A stretch of DNA of 64,000 nt, taken from Sclerurus mexicanus. Lineage: Eukaryota; Chordata; Aves; Passeriformes; Furnariidae. A program made the translations under genes and the position numbers. A model generated the notes under the pieces. It did not search any database. It saw only the letters and a list, made by a program, of their open reading frames with translations, and was not told where the DNA came from. Of the stretch, positions 44,541-56,092 are shown piece after piece (the stretch's first letter is position 1; each line of letters starts with the position of its first letter). Where the stretch lies: positions 309,388 through 373,387 of the forward strand of contig VWZF01004010.1 of NCBI GenBank assembly GCA_013396755.1, read 5' to 3'.

Positions 44541-46359
44541 TGAGAAACAGGCTAACACGTGCAGGCTGCACCTAGTCTGGAGGTGCAGGTACCCAGCTGG
44601 CTCCAGCCTGAGCTCAGAAACAGATGAAAAGCAAAAAAAAAGTCTCAAAACCAGGGGCTGAGGTTGGGGAGAGGCCAGGGACAAGCCCAGAGTGTGGGGG
44701 ACACAGTGACCGGCTTGGAGCAGGGCAGAGAGGAACCGGCTGGGGGAGGAGGTGGGATCAGAGAGCAGCCCTGGAGATGGGGGTCAGCAGGGATGGGGGT
44801 CAGGTGATGGATGTCCCCTCTCACTGGTGCTGGACAATGGTCTCAGGGCCACCAAAAGAGGGCCAGGAACAAGAGCACAGCTGGCAGAGGGAAGGGGATG
44901 CACCAAGGAGGAAAGGAGAAGATGTAAGTGTATAAATGAGCCTGAAGAGGTGCAAATAAGGACAGCAAAATGCAGGCAAAGTCTCAGGAGAAATTCCCAG
45001 ACAGTGAGATAGAGTGGGCAGTGGACACCTCTCCCGGGGCTGGAAGGGGGTGGGTGGGAGCTGCGGAGCCGGCTCCCCGGGGAGCTGCGGGGACAGAGCC
45101 CAGAGCTGCTGGCTGCGCAGGGAGCACAGAGGTGCAGCCTCCTGGCCCCAAGCCCGGGGGCTGTGCGGGGACATCTCAGCAGGGTGGTCACCGAGACCAC
45201 CCCGGGTCCCATCCCAGGCTGACACAGACCCCTCATGCAGGGACAGGGGCACGCTGAGGTGGCACAGATGCCAGCTGGGGGGGAGCACCTTCCCCAACAC
45301 ACGTCCCTTGGGACCACCAGCTAGTTCGGAACCCTGCAGAGTCACAGTCCCTTCCTGTGCTGCCAGGACATCTTCCCAGGAGCTGGGCAGAGCTTCAAAC
45401 CAGCCAGTACCATCCCCTGGCAGCTGAGGCTCGCCTGATCCCTTCCCCACGGGACACTGGGAGTGGCTCCATCACCCCACGGATGGGGCAATCCGGTGCC
45501 AATCCATGATCCCTGAGCTTCTCACAGCTCTGGGGCTCAGGTGTGCTGCCCTGACCACTTCCCGTGCCCTCCAGGATGTGGTTTCTCATCTGCTTCTTCT
45601 CTCAGCCTCTATTTTCGTCGCTCCCTCCCTCCCGTTGAACCAGTGCCACGGAAATAAAGCGCTGGGCGGCTCTGGGGACTGGCCAGAGCACGAGCTGTGC
45701 AAATGGCACCAGGCAAAATGCCCGGCGTTATCCTGGCATTGAAACGGCCTCTGTAGAGACTGGCCAGAGCCCTCCCCTTCCCCAGAGCTCCCGGAGGAAG
45801 GGGCACCCACAAGGTGGAGGTGGAGTGTGCCCCGGCCAGGCCATGCACAGAATCAGCAAATTCTCCCTTGCTTTTTGAGGAGGGTGGAGCAGGGGAGGAG
45901 GGAGTGGGCAGGGGTGGGAGAGCAAAGGTGTCCCCAGGCAGATGGGCAGCATCACAGCAAACATCCCACCCTACCCATGGGTGGAAAAGAGCCTGGTTCT
46001 GCCTGTGCCATCTTCTGGGTGACTCCAGGCAGGTTTTTCTCAGCCCAGCTGAGCTCCTTTTGCAGAGACAGAGGTGTGTCAGTGCCACCCTTGTGCCCCA
46101 GCACCCTCTGCTGCTTGTCTGTATTGTCACCTTTGGTATCTGAAATCACTATCCCGTAACATTCTCTGTTCTTCTGCACTGTCTTGTCCATCTCCTGCAT
46201 CATTTCCAATGTCCACCACCAACCTGGTTTCATTGTCCTCTGTGGGTGGCCTGTGGTCTGAGCAGCTCTTTGTTGCTGGACATGGACCTGGACCCACTTT
46301 CCTGTGAGCTCTCTCACCCTTTCTTTGCTGGGTGCCTCCTACCAAAGTGGGTAGGAGGT
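44541..46359. other. Unique GC-rich sequence, no gene recognised
   Basis: Complementary frames on both strands (44821-45450 minus, 44970-45257 plus; 45609-46130 minus) have no domain. No repeat recognised. Confidence 0.4.
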
Positions 46360-46752
46360 GTGAGGAGGAGCAGCTGAGGGAGCTGGGGGGGCTCAGCCTG
46401 GAGAAAAGGAGGCTCAGGGGGGGCCTTCTGGCTCTGCAACTCTCTGACAGGAGAGGGGAGCCAGGGGCGGGAGTCAGGCTCTACTCCCAGGGAACAGGGA
46501 CAGGAGGAGAGGGAATGGCCTCAGGCTGGGCCAGGGCAGGGTCAGGTTGGATATTGGGGAAAATTTCATCACTGAAAGGGTGTCAGACCCTGGCACAGCT
46601 GCCCAGGAATAGTGGTGGAGTCACCAACCCTGAAGAGATTTAAGAGATGTGGAGATGTGGCACTTGGGGACATGAGTTAGTGGTGGGGGAATAGTTGGAC
46701 TTGATAGTCTTAGAGGGTTTTTCCAGCCTAAATGATTTGGTAGTTCTATGAC
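46360..46752 (+). mobile_element. CR1 LINE fragment with ORF2 C-terminus
   Basis: Plus-strand CR1 with the last codons of ORF2 still readable (motif RELGGLSLEKRRLRG near 46378-46422). The 3' UTR follows: 'ggtcaggttggatattgggg', 'cagctgcccaggaatagtggtggagtcacc', 'gtggcacttggggacatgag', 'atagttggacttgatagtctta', ending AGTTCTATG. The frame is not intact beyond the motif. Same 3' group as the 29.8 and 35.1 kb copies. Confidence 0.93.
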
Positions 46753-49700
46753 TAAGAAGCTGTGCCCACACCAGGTGGTCCCCCAGAAGGGCCACAAAGG
46801 GATGGGATGAACACCATGACTTGATCCTCCTCAGCAAAGGTCACCTGGAGAACAGGCTGGCCTTGAGCCAGGATTGCAGAAAGACATTGTGTGGCAGTGC
46901 CAGAGCTCCAAGCCATGGTGAATCCTCCCAGCATCCAGAATCTCGTCCAGTGCTTGGTGACCCTCGAGGAGTGGGAACTGTGGCTTGTTTCGAGGCTGAA
47001 TTAGGTTTCTAACCAGTGGACTGTAGCATGCATTTGTCAACACTCCCAAAAGCGTCCCGCTCCAGGAAACATCTTTATGTGCAAGTACCTATAAAAGTGG
47101 TGATGTCACCGCCCCAGGCTCCTCCGGGTGAGTGGGATAGACCACACCTCACATCCTGCAGTTCATTTCCCAGCCCGTGGGACCGGGCTCCATAGCGAGT
47201 GGACAACCACGACTGGTTGCACGTCCCACTCCCTCCATCAAGCCCTGGCTCCTGGCGGGTCTCCAAGTCCTCAGCATTGTCCTGTCTTTCCAAGACTTGT
47301 TCCATGTCAGTGTCAGCATTGCAGGGGCTCTTCCAGCAGCTCATTCCTGGCTCCAGGGTGTAAGTGAAGCGGGTCTGTTGGTCTGTGGTTGCACAGCCTC
47401 CCCAGTTAATGATGTTAATTGCTTTACCCACCCCAGGGTTGAACGTGTCTCTCTGCCGTGACCCAAGCACAGGGTGGGGTCCTCTATGGAACACTTATGG
47501 TGTTCCTTGTTACAATCAGGCTCCATTCGTTTTACGCAAGGCTGGGATTTGGGGTTGGCTTGACTTGGTCATCCTGAATGTATGTTTTCAAAGAGCAGTG
47601 ACAACTCGCTGATTTCTTTGGCTTCCCCTTCTCCCACCAGCAGTTCTGTCTGTCTGTCACTGGAGCCCTCCCTGTTCGCTCTCCTCCCTGGGCACTCCAC
47701 CTGCTCCAGCCCGTGCGTTCGACCCTGGGTTGGACACATACCGGAGTCTCAGCTGGAATCTTTCTCCATGTCAGAGGAGACATCAGGGCAGTTGGGAGAA
47801 ACCCATGGGCCAGATGGACTCTGCTGGAAATGCCAGCTGTGGGTATTCCATCCTCACACCTGCAGCCTTATCCTGTGTCTGTCCACAGCCAACCTGCCAG
47901 AGCCCTTCCCAGGTGGATGGAACAGCCCAGCCAGGAGTCTGGATGCTCTGCTGGGTCTCAGGGCAGACTCTTTCTTGAGTCTTCACCAGCCACCAACATC
48001 CCACTGTCCCAGGAGATGCCACCAAGGTCTCTTTTCTCATCCAATGGCCACTCTACTCCACACCACCAGCCTTCCCATCATCCGACTCTGCCTGCTCAGC
48101 ATGAGTGACCCCTCCAAATTACATGGCTGAAGCAAAGGATGAGGAGGAGAGGAAGGCACGCTGCCCTCTCCAAGGCAGCAAAACAGAGTGAACACTCCAG
48201 CCTTCGTTCAGCTTCCTTCCCTGCATCCCAGATGCCGACCAGGCTCCCGCCTGGTTCCCACCTGCTGCACCACTCAGGGCAGTGTGGTCCTCCCCCTCCA
48301 GCTGCAGATCACCACACTTACACGTCCAAACTGCCTCTGACAGCTTCTTCCCTGGAAGAATTATTTCGGGCTATGAAATCATGGCTTTTGGGGCACTGTT
48401 GAGATGTCCTTGAACGAGTCCCAGTTTTTGCTAACACCTCCCACTCTAAATTTACAGTCCCAGCCGGTCACGCCAGCAATTGTTTTGCATTTTAGCAAAT
48501 TGACCTTTCAGATGTCCAAATAAACACTCCGTTCATTGATGGCCAAGGCCAGCACAGCCACGCTGCTCCCCACGGCCCACGGATCCCCCACCCCGAGCCC
48601 AGCAAGTCTCCTGTCATTAGCAGAGCCCACTGGCTGCTTCCCCTGACAGTGGCCAGAGCTTTAATGACCAGCTCTTGCCTGTGATTTTTAGAAACTCTCA
48701 AGCAGTTGTGTTGCCGACTGCACAAGACACCCCTTAAGTCTCTACCAGGGATCTCCAGGGAATGACTTTCCCTCCTCAAGCCTTTCCTGCACACTGCAAT
48801 CCTAAACGACCCTGTCTCTAATTAAAGGAGCTCAGCTGCCTGCAGGGCCGTGTGTGGATGCCAAGGCCATCAGGATGTGTCTGCTCCTCTGCTGCCCCTG
48901 GGCTCAGCTGGAGCATCTTCCTGCAGCCGCTGCCTGCCCAGGGTCACGGTGCTCATCCAGCCTCTTTATCAGCTGTTCCAGAGCTTGAACAGCCCCTCCT
49001 GGCAACAGCATTTCATTCATTCCTCATTCCATTTTCCATCCCCGTGAGGCAGTTCAACACTTTACCTTTGGGGTTGTTTTGGATTTTTTTTGTTCACTAT
49101 TCACCATGGGGTCCTCCACCATATTTTTGGCAGCCCTGGGGACCAAGTCCCTCCCAGCCACCTTCATTCCCTAAGAGCCAGCTTGTTTTGCTGGAAGTCT
49201 GGCTGTTTCTGGACATAGTTTCACCGAGTGAGTGCTGCCACTATATTTGTAACGAGGGTTGAGCAATAGCACGAGGAGACTTCGTGTTTCTAAAACCATC
49301 TATTTTTGGGTGCTGTGCGTAGCAGTGCTGTGGCTGAGCTCAGCCATCCAGCCACGTGCACACTCCGACCTCCTGGACGCTCCTCCACACCATCCCACCT
49401 CGTGGGATGTGCTCTGACACCAAACCTGTGCCAAGGGGCTCAGCTCATCAGCACAGGTCACTCACAGTGGGCACCATCCAGCAGCAGCACACCTGAGGTT
49501 GACTCTCTGCCCACCAGGTTCACACGTGTGGTCCACACCAAGCTCCTGGGACCTCCTCGGTGGTGGGATCATTTCCAGCAGGAAAGTTGGCAAGGTTTGG
49601 ATGCCAAGTTTGTGAGGTCTCCACATGTGGCTGGGCATTGGGCACACTTTGCTGGGCACTAGAAGTGATGTGGGTCATTCTTGTTTCTTGGTTGCACCAA

Positions 49701-50232
49701 GATCTGCTGCTCCAGGAGGTGCCCACCCAGCACTGCCAGCTGCCCCCACTATCCCCAGGTTACTGCTCTGTCAGCAGTGGTGTGAGCCTGCACCGTTCCC
49801 TCTCAGCACACCTCCCGTGGCAATGGGAAACCTCCAGGGGGATCAGCCAGGGCAGTGGTGTGGTCACCTGCTCACCCAAGAAGCCACATCCCCAGCATGA
49901 GGGTCTACATCAGGCCAAGCTTTCTGCACCATGTGGGAGATCCCACCACACCAAAATGGGTTTTGCTGATGGATGATCCCACAGGTGGAAGGACAGAGGC
50001 CATAGCATGCATTGGATCTCCTTCCCACCCAGACAGAGGAGATGGGAATGGTCTCCTGGTCTCCTCCCACAGAGCCCTTCTCCCATGGGACAGAGCCTTC
50101 CCCTTGAAGATGCTGTCGGAATCAGGGCCCTGGAAGGAAGACCCAGGCCCAGATGACAAGGTGACAAAGGCTGTCCAGGCTGCAGCTGGCACCAGAGATG
50201 TCCGGAGGGCTTGTGGATCCTGACAGACACCG
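46753..50232. other. Unique sequence, no gene recognised
   Basis: About 3.5 kb. A TATA-like CTATAAAAG at 47090-47098 and a paired GTTAATGATGTTAAT at 47405-47419 (HNF1-like half sites) are possible regulatory strings without a recognised gene. The longest frame is 49910-50797 minus (295 codons), with no domain, running into the CpG-rich patch. Confidence 0.38.
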
Positions 50233-50288
50233 GTGCCAACCTGAGCTCCCCGTAGACGTGGTGCCAACCTGAGCTCCCCATGGACGTG
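50233..50288 (+). repeat. 28-bp tandem duplication
   Basis: Two head-to-tail copies that differ at two positions (CGTAGACG versus CATGGACG). They lie at the left edge of a CpG-rich patch. Confidence 0.93.
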
Positions 50289-50760
50289 GAGCAGCTCTGC
50301 TCCGGGGCGCATCCGACACGGAGCATCCCCTGGGCCACCGCACGGGGTTTCAGAGGTGCCGTCAGCGGCAGCGCAGGCGTCGGTGACTCATGGAGTGAGA
50401 ACAGGCAGTTCTGCAGCACAGGGGAGCCCGGGGAGACAACAACAGTCTGAGATTTATTCCACAAAGCAGCCTGAAAACAAACCCCAGGAATGTTTATTAT
50501 TTTTCCGATGTGGCAGGGAAATAAAGCCCGATTGTCTCCCGCCTGGAAATGCTGGCATCCCCACACACGGCTCCTCCGCTGAGATAGCGGCCGCAGCTGG
50601 ACACTCCCAGCCCCGAGGCAGGGCCGCCTCTCCGGGCTCCGCTCCGCGGAGCGAAGCAGATTTATGGAGTGACTGAATCCCTGGGACGGAGCCCGCTGGG
50701 AAAGGTCGCACTGAGCCGCGGGAGCACCTGCCACAGCCACGAGCGCTGGGGTTTTCTTTC
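50289..50760. promoter_or_regulatory. CpG-rich patch
   Basis: CpG density is raised at 50289-50400 and again at 50570-50760, with a NotI-type GCGGCCGC at about 50587 and a perfect 14-bp palindrome CGCTCCGCGGAGCG at 50640-50653. Between them is an AT-rich strip with a FOX-like AATGTTTATTATTTTT. A weak CpG island or distal element is possible. No exon recognised. Confidence 0.35.
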
Positions 50761-51883
50761 CCTCCAGCGCAGCCCCCAGGCTAAGAGAGGTGGGCACGCG
50801 TCAAGGAGGGACCGTCACCCCTTCCCTGGAGTTGTTTGTCCCTTCCCGTGGGATGCATTGGTGGCACAGGAGGGCTGCGACCTGCTGTGGGGCTGCTCCT
50901 GTCGAGTCCTCACTCTTCACACCAGCTGTGCCCTCCTTTGGCATCCTCCCAGCCCACAGAACCCTCCCTCCCCTCCACAGCACCCCCAAACCCCCCTCCT
51001 GTCTCTACAAAGGCCAAGTAAGGTAACACTTGAGTTATCACTGGTCAAACATGACCCAGACCAGCCCAGATCCTCTGTAAGAACAGGCAGCAGTGCTGGA
51101 GTCACTGGGCAAGGTGTTAGACACTGTGGACTGGGACATACCCAGCGCAGTGCCCAGACACCCCACAGACAGCACAGAGTCACCCCAAAACACAGCTGGC
51201 CTCACCCTACACCACATCCCATCCAGGTGCTCTCTTGCCTTGCTAACACACCTCTTCCAAGAGCTGCAATCCCTCCCTGGGGTGTCATTCCCAACAGTAC
51301 CAGTGTTGAACCCCCCTTGGGATGCCAATCCCCAAATCTGCACCCTCCCTTTCCCGGGAGCAGGAACAGCAGCACTGAGACTGGTATAAGGAAGGGTGTG
51401 TGGGGATGGGGGAAAACACCTCTGGGAAAGGGGCCCTGGGAAGGGCAGGTGTGAGCAGCAAATTGGGATTCCAGCACTTCCAGTGCAGCCCCCCAGGCTG
51501 GGAAAACGAAGGACGAGCTGCCCCAAAGGAGGAATTGAAGCCACTAGAAGTGGATGGCAGGAGGTGGAGCCACAACCCCCCAGGGGGAAGACAAAGGACG
51601 GGGAGCCCTATGATTTCCAGAGGTGGACAAGGATGAAGAGAGCCCTGTGGGCAGTGCCAGTCCGTGCATTCCAACTGCAGCCCCCCCAGCTCATGTTTTC
51701 CACACGTCTGGCCGGGGGCCTTCCCCACGATCCCGTCTTGCAAGTTTTTCCAGCTTTGACCTCAGTCCTGCTGCAGAACACACAGGCTCAGCAGGCTTGG
51801 GAGGGCTGGAGCCCATCCCATTCCCTGCCCTGTCTCACAGGGCCCAGCCCTTTACAAATCAAGAATGTTTATTTAAAATCATT
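50761..51883. other. Unique sequence, no gene recognised
   Basis: Frames such as 50669-51454 plus (261 codons) are Pro/Ser/His-rich, overlapped on the other strand (51038-51544) and domain-free. Confidence 0.4.
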
Positions 51884-51930
51884 AAAAAAAAAAAAGAAAG
51901 AAAATAAAGAAAGAAAAAAAAACACACCAA
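51884..51930 (+). repeat. A-rich low-complexity tract
   Basis: A12 followed by (GAAA)n-type A/G sequence. It could be a decayed poly(A) tail, but no retroposed sequence is recognised to its left. Confidence 0.85.
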
Positions 51931-52200
51931 AAAACGCCTTCACATAGAGTTAGGGAAGCCCTGAGACAGCAAATGAACATGAGTGTGATACTGAGTTTCA
52001 AAAGGGCAGGCAGAACCAGTCTGTGCCTCATAAAATAATGAGTGAGTATTAGAGAAAGATCCTTAAATACCACAGATAAAAAAAGCAAAAGCATCTGGCA
52101 CGGGCCCTTCGCAAAGAACATCTCTTGCCTGAGAAACTTAATTGTTTTGTCAGGAAGAATTACTGGAAGAGGCCAATTAGAGCTGGATTTTGGGTCGGTG
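51931..52200. promoter_or_regulatory. AT-rich candidate conserved noncoding block
   Basis: About 250 bases of AT-rich, low-repeat sequence (ATAAAATAATGAGTGAG, AAACTTAATTGTTTTGTC, GGCCAATTAGAGC) in GC-rich surroundings. No coding signal apart from a minus-strand frame that exists only because the A-tract reads as Phe. Confidence 0.22.
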
Positions 52201-52961
52201 CCTGTTCTGATGGCCCCAAAGATTAGCACCCACACGCATCTCAGTGTCCCGGGCAGTGTCACAGCAGCTCTGGCCCAGCACATGGAGCAGTGCCTGGGAA
52301 CTGCTGGGGACACCAGGTTGTGTCCCAGTTTGTGTGGCCGCCAGCCCCCCTAGGAGGGGTTCGGGGCCTGCTCCTGAGCCCTGGGGACACCAGGTCCTGA
52401 GGGGCTGGGCTGCTGTTGCACAGAGAGATGTGAGAGCAGCAAAGTGAAGCCCTTGAATGCTGGAATCCCATGGCTGGTCGATGGGGAACATCCTCTGAAG
52501 GCTCAGAGAAACCAAACTGTGGAGAGTGACCCTGAGAGCTGGAGAGAACAGTGAGGAAAGAAGAGTTTCCACCCCAAGAGAGCAGTGGGATCATCCCTGA
52601 AGCACCATGCTCAGGGTCACCGTGTCTGGGAGCAGCATCGGGACCTGCTCTGGTACCTGAGAGAGGATGTGCATGACGTGCCCTCCATGGGCAGAACAAA
52701 GTTGGTGGGGCAGGACCATCCTGGCACCTGGTCAGGTGCCAGAGCCAGGAGTGAGGAGTCACATCCCAGCAAAGTGTCCTGCCAAAACAGCTTTGACTGG
52801 AGACTGCAATGAACAACCCAGGACTCAGGGTCCCAGGGCAGCCCCATCCTGCATCTTCTCTCCCCTTAACCTTCATGATTTGGACCTTCTTTGACAGCCC
52901 CCAGTGGTGCCACCTCTCAGAGTCTTCAGCCCCTCAGACACGACTGTCATCTGTGGGAAAT
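52201..52961. other. Unique sequence, no gene recognised
   Basis: Frames on both strands (52259-52876 minus, 205 codons) lack domains. No repeat recognised. Confidence 0.4.
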
Positions 52962-53165
52962 CTGAAAATTCCAGAGTACCTGAGGTGGGAAGGGGCTTGC
53001 GGGGCCTCTGGTCCAGCCCCATGTCCCCCAGCACAGCAGGTCTGAGGTGATGATGTAGCCTGGGGCCATCTCCGGTCAAGTTCTGAATATCTCCAAGACC
53101 AATGTCCCACCAACTCCTCTGTTCCCATGTTTGATGACCCTCGAAGGGGAGAAAAAGGTTCCATC
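52962..53165 (-). mobile_element. Diverged CR1 fragment
   Basis: Minus-strand copy of the group at 40.3 kb but more decayed: 'ccagagtacctgaggtgggaaggggc', 'ggcctctggtccagccccatg', then 'caagttctgaatatctccaagacc' and 'gagaaaaaggttcc', each in the expected CR1 order. Older than most other copies here. Confidence 0.75.
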
Positions 53166-53379
53166 AAGAAAAATTCAGACGATTCCCTGTGTTGCAAACG
53201 GTCACCTCTGGTCTTGCTGCACCCCAGCAAGCCAAGGCTACCAGACCATGTGGGGCATGGATCAGTGAAGTCCCCACTGGCTCTTCCCTGCTCCTCCTCA
53301 CCCCCATGGTCCTGCTCCGTGACCCCAGACAGTCTCCTGGTCAAAGCAAGTGTGTGCCCTGGTGAGGGAACAGGTGGGA

Positions 53380-53723
53380 GCAGGGGCTGTGCTTCCCAGG
53401 AGTCCCCAAAGTTCAGCATTGCAGGGGCTGTGCTTCCCGGGAGCCCCCACAGTTCAGGAGTGCAGGGGTTGTGCCNNNNNNNNNNNNNNNNNNNNNNNNN
53501 NNNNNNNNNNNNNNNNNNNNNNNNNNNNNNNNNNNNNNNNNNNNNNNNNNNNNNNNNNNNNNNNNNNNNNNNNNNNNNNNNNNNNNNNNNNNNNNNNNNN
53601 NNNCCAAAGTTCAGGATTGCAGAGGCTGTGCTTCCCGGGAGCCCCCAAAGTTCAGGATTGCAGAGGCTGTGCTTCCCAGGAGCCCCCAAAGTTCAGGATT
53701 GCAGGGGCTGTGCTTCCCGGGAG
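53380..53723 (+). repeat. 41-bp minisatellite interrupted by a gap
   Basis: Unit of exactly 41 bases around TTCAGGATTGCAG.GGCTGTGC and CTTCCCGGGAGCCCCCAAAG. TTCAG starts fall at 53412 and 53453 left of the gap and at 53610, 53651 and 53692 right of it, so the period is 41 on both sides. Since 41 is not a multiple of three, frames drift and the long N-containing frames are artefacts. Units are highly similar, which suggests an unstable, recently homogenised array. Confidence 0.95.
53476..53603. other. Assembly gap (128 N) inside the 41-bp array
   Basis: Undetermined bases within the tandem array. The array is out of phase across the gap (157 bases between matching motif positions, not a multiple of 41), so the gap size is an estimate. 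Confidence 0.98.
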
Positions 53724-55801
53724 CCTTTGCCCTGCAGGGGTTTGGGGCTCAGGACCAAGGGCAGTGCAGAGGTCAGCAAGGGCAGCCCGGGAAATGCAAG
53801 AGGTGGAAGAGGGAAAGCTTTGGAACAACCCTGAGGGAACATCCATTCACTCACGGCAGGCAGCGACACCAAGCATGAGTGAAACCAGACCCTGGGGGAG
53901 AGATAAGGGCACAATTACAGCGAGACTGAAATCCAACCCGGGGTTTGCCTTCCCTGCTCGGGGGAAAAGAGCAGGAAAAAACAACAGAAGACAGGGGAAA
54001 GAGCAGAAAAAAATCACAAATCGACTTCCACGGGCACACGACCCCAGGTCCCAGCTGATCCATGGCGGGAGTCAGGGGCAGGGTTTGTGCCCAGAGTCGG
54101 ATGGGGCTGGTAGCACTCAGGGAGGTTTTTGTGGGAATGCTTATGGTACTCAACCTCTGGGGAGCCCTGCCAGCCTGGGGGAGCATCCCAGCCCCCACAG
54201 GCTTGGGAAAGAGGGGTCTGAGACCCCACGCACTCGCAGCGTGTCCCAGGAACTGCTTATTTAATCCATGGGTGGGATTTTATTGCAGTCACAGAGTCCA
54301 AGCCTCGGCAAAATGCATCTCTGGTGGTGGATGCACCCCGTAACTAAAATTCCTTGCACAAGCAGGAGGCTGAGAGCCAAAGCCATGGTGGGGACAGCAC
54401 AGTGACCCCCTGCCAGCAGGGACCAAGGGGGGTGAGCAGTGGGGGCTGGCAGGGTGGGAGCTGGAGGCGCATGGAGGAAGCCCCCCGTCCTACCCAGCCT
54501 CGAAGCACCCAAAGACACAGCCCTGAGCTCGATCCTGTCTTGGCCTTCCTGATGGATGTCTAACAGGGTGTGGGGAAAACCAGCTGCTCCCACCCAAAGC
54601 CCCATCAGAGAGGTCGAAATACCAGCAGGTCTCCGGTGCTTGCCCCCCACAACCGTGTCCATTCCCACTGGCATCAGCCACGGTCCCAGAGGGCAATCGG
54701 GGACAACTCAGGGGTGGCAAATCCCCCCTGCCTTAGGTCTGAGAGCATCTGCTGGGGCTGCAGTGCCCTGAGCTGCACAACACGGGTACATTTAGGTTCT
54801 TAGGACACCTCAGGGCCCTGCAGCCAAGTCCAGCAGTCCCACACCCCAGCTCAGCACCCCCACGGCAAAGACCTTCAGCAATGCCCACCCTCTCACCCCC
54901 TCCCATGGGGACAGACCCCTGCACATCACTGTGGGCGTTCAGGGCTGGGCAGGACCCTCATACCAGCCTGGGAACAGGGCAGCAAGGGGGCTGCCAGGGT
55001 GGGATTGCGGGCTGTAATCCCACCGGACCCCCAGCAGTCTCACTACAGCACAGAAAACATAAACCGGTGCCTGGGAATTTACTCTGAGGAGGGGGGGGTC
55101 TCTCCTCACCCCTGGCCCCAGGGGCAGCACTGGTGGGAGCTGCCCCTCTCTGCCCACATCCTCTGCCAGGGGACAGGGCAGCTCCACGGACACGGCCGGC
55201 CCCGGAGGGATGCGTGGTCCCTCTCCCCATGTGAGGCAGGAGCACAGCATCCCGGGATGTGCTTGTCAGGAGCAGGAACAGAGCCCATAAATCGCTCCAG
55301 CTGCGATGGGAGATGGACCAGGGCCACGGCCATGGCAGCCCCTGCTGCTCCCCTTGCCAAAGGGAACAAGCAGGGCACGGGGGTGCTGGCTGTGCTGCCA
55401 CCACACGCAATCCGTCTGCAATGCTGCCTGTCCAGCCAGGGGGGCTGGGCAGCTGCAGGCTGTATTTATACCAAGCGGGGCCAAAGGTTGGATTATTTAA
55501 TTCTTTAATTTTCGGGTTTATTTATTTATTTCTTTTGCAGTACAGCAGGAAATAGCTGGGATAGTTACATACCTGGCGAGATGGCTGAGGAACCGGGGGC
55601 CAAGAAACATAGGGGATCTGGCGTGGCCTGGAGCGTTCCGTGGTCCTGGGAGCCGTGCTGCACACACAGCCTGCAAGCACCCAGGGCTGTGCGGGGACCT
55701 GCATGCCTGAGCAGGGAGTGGGGGACACAGCAAGGACCCCACGCGTGGCCAAGGCTTCAGGAACTGGTGGAGAGTGGCCAGTGTGAGCCGCGTGGCTTAA
55801 A
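53724..55801. other. Unique sequence, no gene recognised
   Basis: About 2 kb of GC-rich DNA. Domain-free overlapping frames occur (54958-55410 minus, 54999-55508 plus). An AT-rich strip at 55463-55545 (TATTTATACC, TTTATTTATTTATTTC) stands out but carries no recognised element. Confidence 0.4.
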
Positions 55802-56092
55802 GTCACAGAATTGTAGAATAGGTTGGGTTGGAAGGGACCTTAAAGGTTGCAAATCGTCTCATTGAAACAGATGATCAGGGACACCTTCCACTGTCCCAGG
55901 TTGCTCCAAGCCCTGCCCAACCTGGCCTTGGACACCCCCAGGGATGGGGCAGCCACAGCTTCTCTGCCCAACCTGTGCCAGGGCATAACCACCCTTCCAG
56001 GGCAGAATTTCTTTCCAATATCCCATCCAACCCCACTCTCTGGTAGTGGGAAGCCATTCCCCCTCGCCCCATCACAGAAGTCTTTTCTGACA
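55802..56092 (-). mobile_element. CR1 LINE fragment
   Basis: Minus-strand CR1 3' region: 'agtcacagaattgtagaataggttgggttggaagggacc', 'gggacaccttccactgtcccagg', 'cctggccttggacacccccagggatggggcagcc', 'gaatttctttccaatatcc', 'gaagccattccccctcgccc'. A short non-CR1 insertion or scrambled patch lies near 55845-55875, between 'ccttaaagg' and 'cagggacacc'. Confidence 0.93.

Noticed and set aside
47710..47730. GTTCGACCC resembling a tRNA B box
   Set aside because: No A box at the right distance upstream, and no cloverleaf could be folded around it.
49910..50797. 295-codon minus-strand frame
   Set aside because: It crosses a 28-bp tandem duplication and a CpG-rich patch, has no domain and competes with open frames on the other strand.
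53127..54264. Open frames of 235-304 codons across the 53.5 kb gap, both strands
   Set aside because: Openness comes from translated N and a 41-bp repeat that changes frame each unit.
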